A stretch of 8,755 nucleotides of DNA from an uncultured Bryobacterales bacterium (lineage in GTDB: Bacteria > Acidobacteriota > Terriglobia > Bryobacterales > Bryobacteraceae): contig CALGAR010000124.1 in the NCBI GenBank assembly GCA_937959285.1, positions 1 through 8,755 on the forward strand, in the 5' to 3' direction. Both the position numbers and the translations under genes were made by a program. Below, in pieces: positions 6,210 through 8,755 of the stretch; positions within the stretch are counted from its first letter, which is position 1, and each line of letters opens with the position of its first letter. The notes under the pieces are model-generated. The model saw only the letters and a program-made list of their open reading frames with translations. It made no database searches and was not told where the DNA came from.

Positions 6210-7148
6210 ATGAGCGATCCCCGCCCCGATGCCCCCCTAGCCGAACCCGTCCGCTTGGGCAGCCTTCTGACGGAACAGCCCAATCCCGCTTCCGCAGACA
6301 TCGACCTCCTTGATACAGTTGGAATCCTTTCCGTTATCAATTCCGAAGACAGGAAGGTGGCCGAAGCCGTTCAGGCCGAAATTCCGCAGATTGCCCGCGC
6401 CGTCGACGCGATCGTCGCCGCGATCCGGTCCGGCGGCCGGCTGTTCTACATTGGAGCTGGCACCAGCGGAAGGCTCGGGGTCTTGGATGCCGCCGAATGC
6501 CCGCCAACCTTCGACGTACCCTACGATCTCGTTCAGGGAATCATCGCCGGCGGCGAAAAAGCTCTGGCCCGCGCGACGGAAGCCTCCGAGGACGACCCGC
6601 AATCGGGCGCTGCCGATTTGATCCAGCGCGGCTTCCAATCGGGTGACGTCCTGGTGGGAATCGCCGCGAGCGGGCGTACTCCGTACGTCCTGGGCGCCGT
6701 GAAGAAGGCACGGGAACTGGGCGCCGTGACGGTCGGCATCAGCTGCACCCCAAACTCGGCCCTCTCTGCCGCCGTCGACATCCCGATCGCCCCGCTCACC
6801 GGACCCGAAGTCGTCTCCGGATCCACCCGCATGAAGGCGGGCACGGCCACGAAGCTGGTGTTGAACATGTTGAGCACAGCCACGATGATCCGGCTTGGGT
6901 ATGTGTACGGAAATTTGATGGTGAACGTACAGCCGCGAAATGAGAAACTGAGGGATCGGGCGCGGCGGATCGTCGCCAAGGCCGGGGAAGTCGATGAGCA
7001 GACCGCATCCCGGCTGCTCCAGGAGGCAGGCCAAAGCGTCCGCACGGCAATCGTCATGGCTCGCACCGGCTTGAGCCGCGAGGAAGCCGAACGGCTGCTG
7101 GAGCGCAGCCAGGGACGAGTCCGGGAAGCAATCCGAAATGCGAGGTGA
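6210..7148 (+). CDS. murQ: N-acetylmuramic acid 6-phosphate etherase
   Basis: 312 residues. MurQ cleaves the lactyl ether of N-acetylmuramic acid 6-phosphate in the cytoplasm to give N-acetylglucosamine 6-phosphate and D-lactate, a step in cell-wall sugar recycling. Seen: the sugar-phosphate-binding SIS domain (about 60-220) with GAGTSGRLG (82-90); DAAECPPTF with E96, and E127 in ATEASEDD, which align with the catalytic Glu83 and Glu114 of the E. coli enzyme; GIAASGRTPYV, GSTRMKAGTATK and LVLNMLSTA; and a C-terminal helical domain (SRLLQEAGQSVRTAIVMARTGLSREEAERLL). The N-terminus is about 13 residues longer than in E. coli. The ATG at 6210 has only a modest ribosome binding site (GAGAG). No murein-sugar transporter or kinase is next to it. 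The rhodanese gene follows with its ribosome binding site over the murQ stop. Confidence 0.96.
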   Translation: MSDPRPDAPLAEPVRLGSLLTEQPNPASADIDLLDTVGILSVINSEDRKVAEAVQAEIPQIARAVDAIVAAIRSGGRLFYIGAGTSGRLGVLDAAECPPTFDVPYDLVQGIIAGGEKALARATEASEDDPQSGAADLIQRGFQSGDVLVGIAASGRTPYVLGAVKKARELGAVTVGISCTPNSALSAAVDIPIAPLTGPEVVSGSTRMKAGTATKLVLNMLSTATMIRLGYVYGNLMVNVQPRNEKLRDRARRIVAKAGEVDEQTASRLLQEAGQSVRTAIVMARTGLSREEAERLLERSQGRVREAIRNAR

Positions 7149-7156
7149 GGAGTTTC

Positions 7157-7534
7157 ATGCAGCCGAAACAGCACAATAGCGGTTTCTTAGCTCTTGTCAA
7201 CGACGCGAAATCCCGCATCCGGGAGATTGACATTGAAGGCTACAAGAAGATGCGGGAACGCGGCGACGATCACATCCTGATCGACACCCGCGAAGAAAGT
7301 GAATGGAACGCCGGGCATGCCGCCGGGGCGATGCACCTGAGCAAAGGAATTATCGAGCGGGATATCGAGTCAAAAGTACCGGACAAGAACAAGGTGCTGG
7401 TCCTGTATTGCGGAGGCGGATTCCGCAGCGCCCTCGCCGCTGACGCGCTTCAGAAAATGGGCTATCAGAACGTGATTTCGCTTGACGGCGGGTGGCGCGC
7501 ATACACGCAGGCGGGCCTGCCCGTTGAGCGATAA
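7157..7534 (+). CDS. Single-domain rhodanese (sulfurtransferase family)
   Basis: 125 residues from the chosen ATG. Seen: LIDTREESEWNAGHAAGAMHLSKG (41-64), the CH2A-type region with Asp43, Arg45 and His54; the active-site loop YCGGGFRSALAA with the catalytic Cys85 and Arg90; and the closing motif LDGGWRAYTQAGLPVE (109-124). Such proteins accept sulfane sulfur as a cysteine persulfide and pass it to thiols or cyanide; the physiological acceptor is unknown here. A helical stretch of about 35 residues precedes the domain, with no signal peptide, so it is cytoplasmic. AGGAG (7148-7152) overlaps the murQ stop codon and lies 4 bases before this ATG, which decides the start over the GTG at 7145 and points to co-transcription and coupling with murQ. 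A functional link to MurQ is not evident. Confidence 0.9.
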   Translation: MQPKQHNSGFLALVNDAKSRIREIDIEGYKKMRERGDDHILIDTREESEWNAGHAAGAMHLSKGIIERDIESKVPDKNKVLVLYCGGGFRSALAADALQKMGYQNVISLDGGWRAYTQAGLPVER

Positions 7535-7571
7535 GGGCACGGCTGGCATACTCCTACGCGAACTGGAAGAC

Positions 7572-8755
7572 TCAGAACGACCAGAGCAGGCTGGAGAAAC
7601 CAGTGTGCGCCCGGTAGTTCTGTGACCGGAAGAAGTCCTCTTTGTAGTGATAAAACTGATAACCGAAGTTGAGCCGCAGCCGGCTGAAGAACGGAATGGA
7701 GATTCTCGCCAGCGGCGACTGATAAGACAGTGGAAAGGTCTGTACAGCCGCGAGGAATCCCGGCACATTTCCCGCCGCTGGCGGCGCTAGCTCCGGGCGT
7801 GAGCGTCCGTCGCCCACGTCCTGCACTCGCGTATATCCGAGGTACAGATCCGTACGGCCCGGCAATCCGAGGTTCACACCGGCGCTACCGGTGTGGAGAT
7901 TGCTGACGTACAGAGACCGGTCTCCAGTAACCATCTGGAAGTTGACGAAGTACGCAAGCCCGGTGACGGTGTCGAGGTGAATCTTTGAGTAACTGGCGTC
8001 GAACGCAAACCGGCGGGAAGGGGCCCACGCCGCATTCGCCGAGTAATTCCGCGAGCGTTGCGTATGGAAGGAGAGCGACACCGAGTTTGTGTTGTAGAAC
8101 GTCCGGGTGGCGGCCGACAGCAGCAGCGAGCCGCGCTTGTACTGCACGCGGCCGCCCAGGGAATGGTAGTTCCGGTCACTGATCGTGTAGAAGGGCCGGT
8201 CCGCCCGGCCGATCTCCGACTCAATGACTACCGTCAACGGCTCGACGGGTTTCAGACGGAAGCCCGCCACGCCGGCATGCAGCGTATTCTCCTGGGAAGC
8301 ATTGACCACATCCTCGAACCCATTGGATGAGAACTGCTCGATCGACCGGATCCTCCGGTTGGTGAAGCGATATCCCCCAAACAAGCTCAGGCGCTTTACG
8401 ACGCGCCACTGGACATCGCTTGAGTTCGTGATGGAGCGAATGCCGAGGAACTGAAAATTCAGGAAATTGCCTGCGAGCGTCCGGTTGTCGAGTTCCTGGT
8501 AGGAGGCGTCTCCTTCCATTCTCGTGTGGTGAAACGCGGCGTGATTGGTGAAAGTAACGGAGTCTGAAGGAAAGAGGCTAAACGTCAGGTTCGCAGTCGT
8601 GACCGGACGTCGCGCATTTCCAACCACAAGGATCTGGCGGTCGCTGGGCCCGAACCGGTTCTGCCCGAACATGGACTCGTCCATTACAAAGTCGCGGCGG
8701 CCGCCGGAGTATGTGAATCGCGCATTGACGGCAAACCAGTCATTCGCTTCGCGGA
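7572..8755 (-). CDS. Outer-membrane beta-barrel protein, C-terminal part (N-terminus beyond right edge)
   Basis: The frame is open from the right edge to the stop at 7572-7574, giving about 394 residues. The ATG at 8684 is internal, since coding continues upstream (REANDWFAVNARFTYSGGRRDFV). The sequence is a long run of short amphipathic strands with alternating polar and hydrophobic residues, many Tyr, Phe, Arg and Asn, and turns (for example RVQYKRGSLLLSAATRTFYN, LYLGYTRVQDVGDG, RLRLNFGYQFYHYKED). It ends GFSSLLWSF; a C-terminal Phe is the signal used by the BAM machinery to insert outer-membrane barrels. I cannot name the family. The many strands suggest a large barrel, such as a porin-like, MtrB/PioB-like or TonB-dependent type, but no plug domain or CxxCH motif is in view. 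It converges on the rhodanese gene with 37 bases between them and no visible terminator. Confidence 0.75.
   Translation of the reverse strand, partial: REANDWFAVNARFTYSGGRRDFVMDESMFGQNRFGPSDRQILVVGNARRPVTTANLTFSLFPSDSVTFTNHAAFHHTRMEGDASYQELDNRTLAGNFLNFQFLGIRSITNSSDVQWRVVKRLSLFGGYRFTNRRIRSIEQFSSNGFEDVVNASQENTLHAGVAGFRLKPVEPLTVVIESEIGRADRPFYTISDRNYHSLGGRVQYKRGSLLLSAATRTFYNTNSVSLSFHTQRSRNYSANAAWAPSRRFAFDASYSKIHLDTVTGLAYFVNFQMVTGDRSLYVSNLHTGSAGVNLGLPGRTDLYLGYTRVQDVGDGRSRPELAPPAAGNVPGFLAAVQTFPLSYQSPLARISIPFFSRLRLNFGYQFYHYKEDFFRSQNYRAHTGFSSLLWSF

Noticed and set aside
7145..7156. GTG start at 7145 for the rhodanese, adding four residues
   Set aside because: It would start inside the murQ coding end without its own ribosome binding site, whereas the ATG at 7157 has AGGAG 4 bases upstream.
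1..8755. Mobile element, CRISPR array, tRNA or rRNA gene, or a defence system
   Set aside because: No spaced direct-repeat array, terminal inverted repeats, transposase or integrase motifs, or tRNA/rRNA signatures were found. The AddAB-like pair is a housekeeping repair enzyme family, not by itself evidence of a defence island.

Overview
The window is a gene-dense, GC-rich bacterial chromosome segment. Nothing in it suggests a phage, plasmid, transposon or CRISPR array. The host is a diderm: there is a beta-barrel outer-membrane protein ending in Phe, a periplasmic LTxxQ-type protein, and the peptidoglycan-recycling enzyme MurQ. The overall style would fit an Acidobacteriota-like soil bacterium, but that placement is an impression and is not proven by any single gene.

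Left part, minus strand (about 3840 down to 1). A sigma70-like promoter leads into a structured, roughly 160-nt leader that carries an intrinsic terminator. Three genes follow: a 100-residue protein of unknown function, an 886-residue AddB-like helicase/nuclease with an Fe-S cluster motif, and the first 216 residues of an AddA-like UvrD-family helicase, which runs off the left edge. The last two overlap by ATGA and should form a heterodimeric double-strand-break resection enzyme. The leader has a 9-bp pairing alternative that competes with the terminator. This makes it a candidate attenuator or riboswitch-like element and is the most interesting signal in the window.

Middle part, minus strand (5534 down to 3856). 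An ECF-type sigma factor, a single-pass zinc-finger-type anti-sigma factor and a membrane-anchored LTxxQ (CpxP/Spy-like) small protein form what looks like an envelope-stress signalling module. The anti-sigma gene may also have its own extended -10 promoter.

Right part, plus strand (5789 to 7534). An A-type iron-sulfur carrier (ErpA/IscA family) diverges from the sigma gene. It is followed by MurQ, then a single-domain rhodanese whose ribosome binding site overlaps the murQ stop. Convergent with these, from the right edge down to 7572, is the C-terminal part of an uncharacterised outer-membrane beta-barrel protein.

All identifications come from motif reading. No database search was run.
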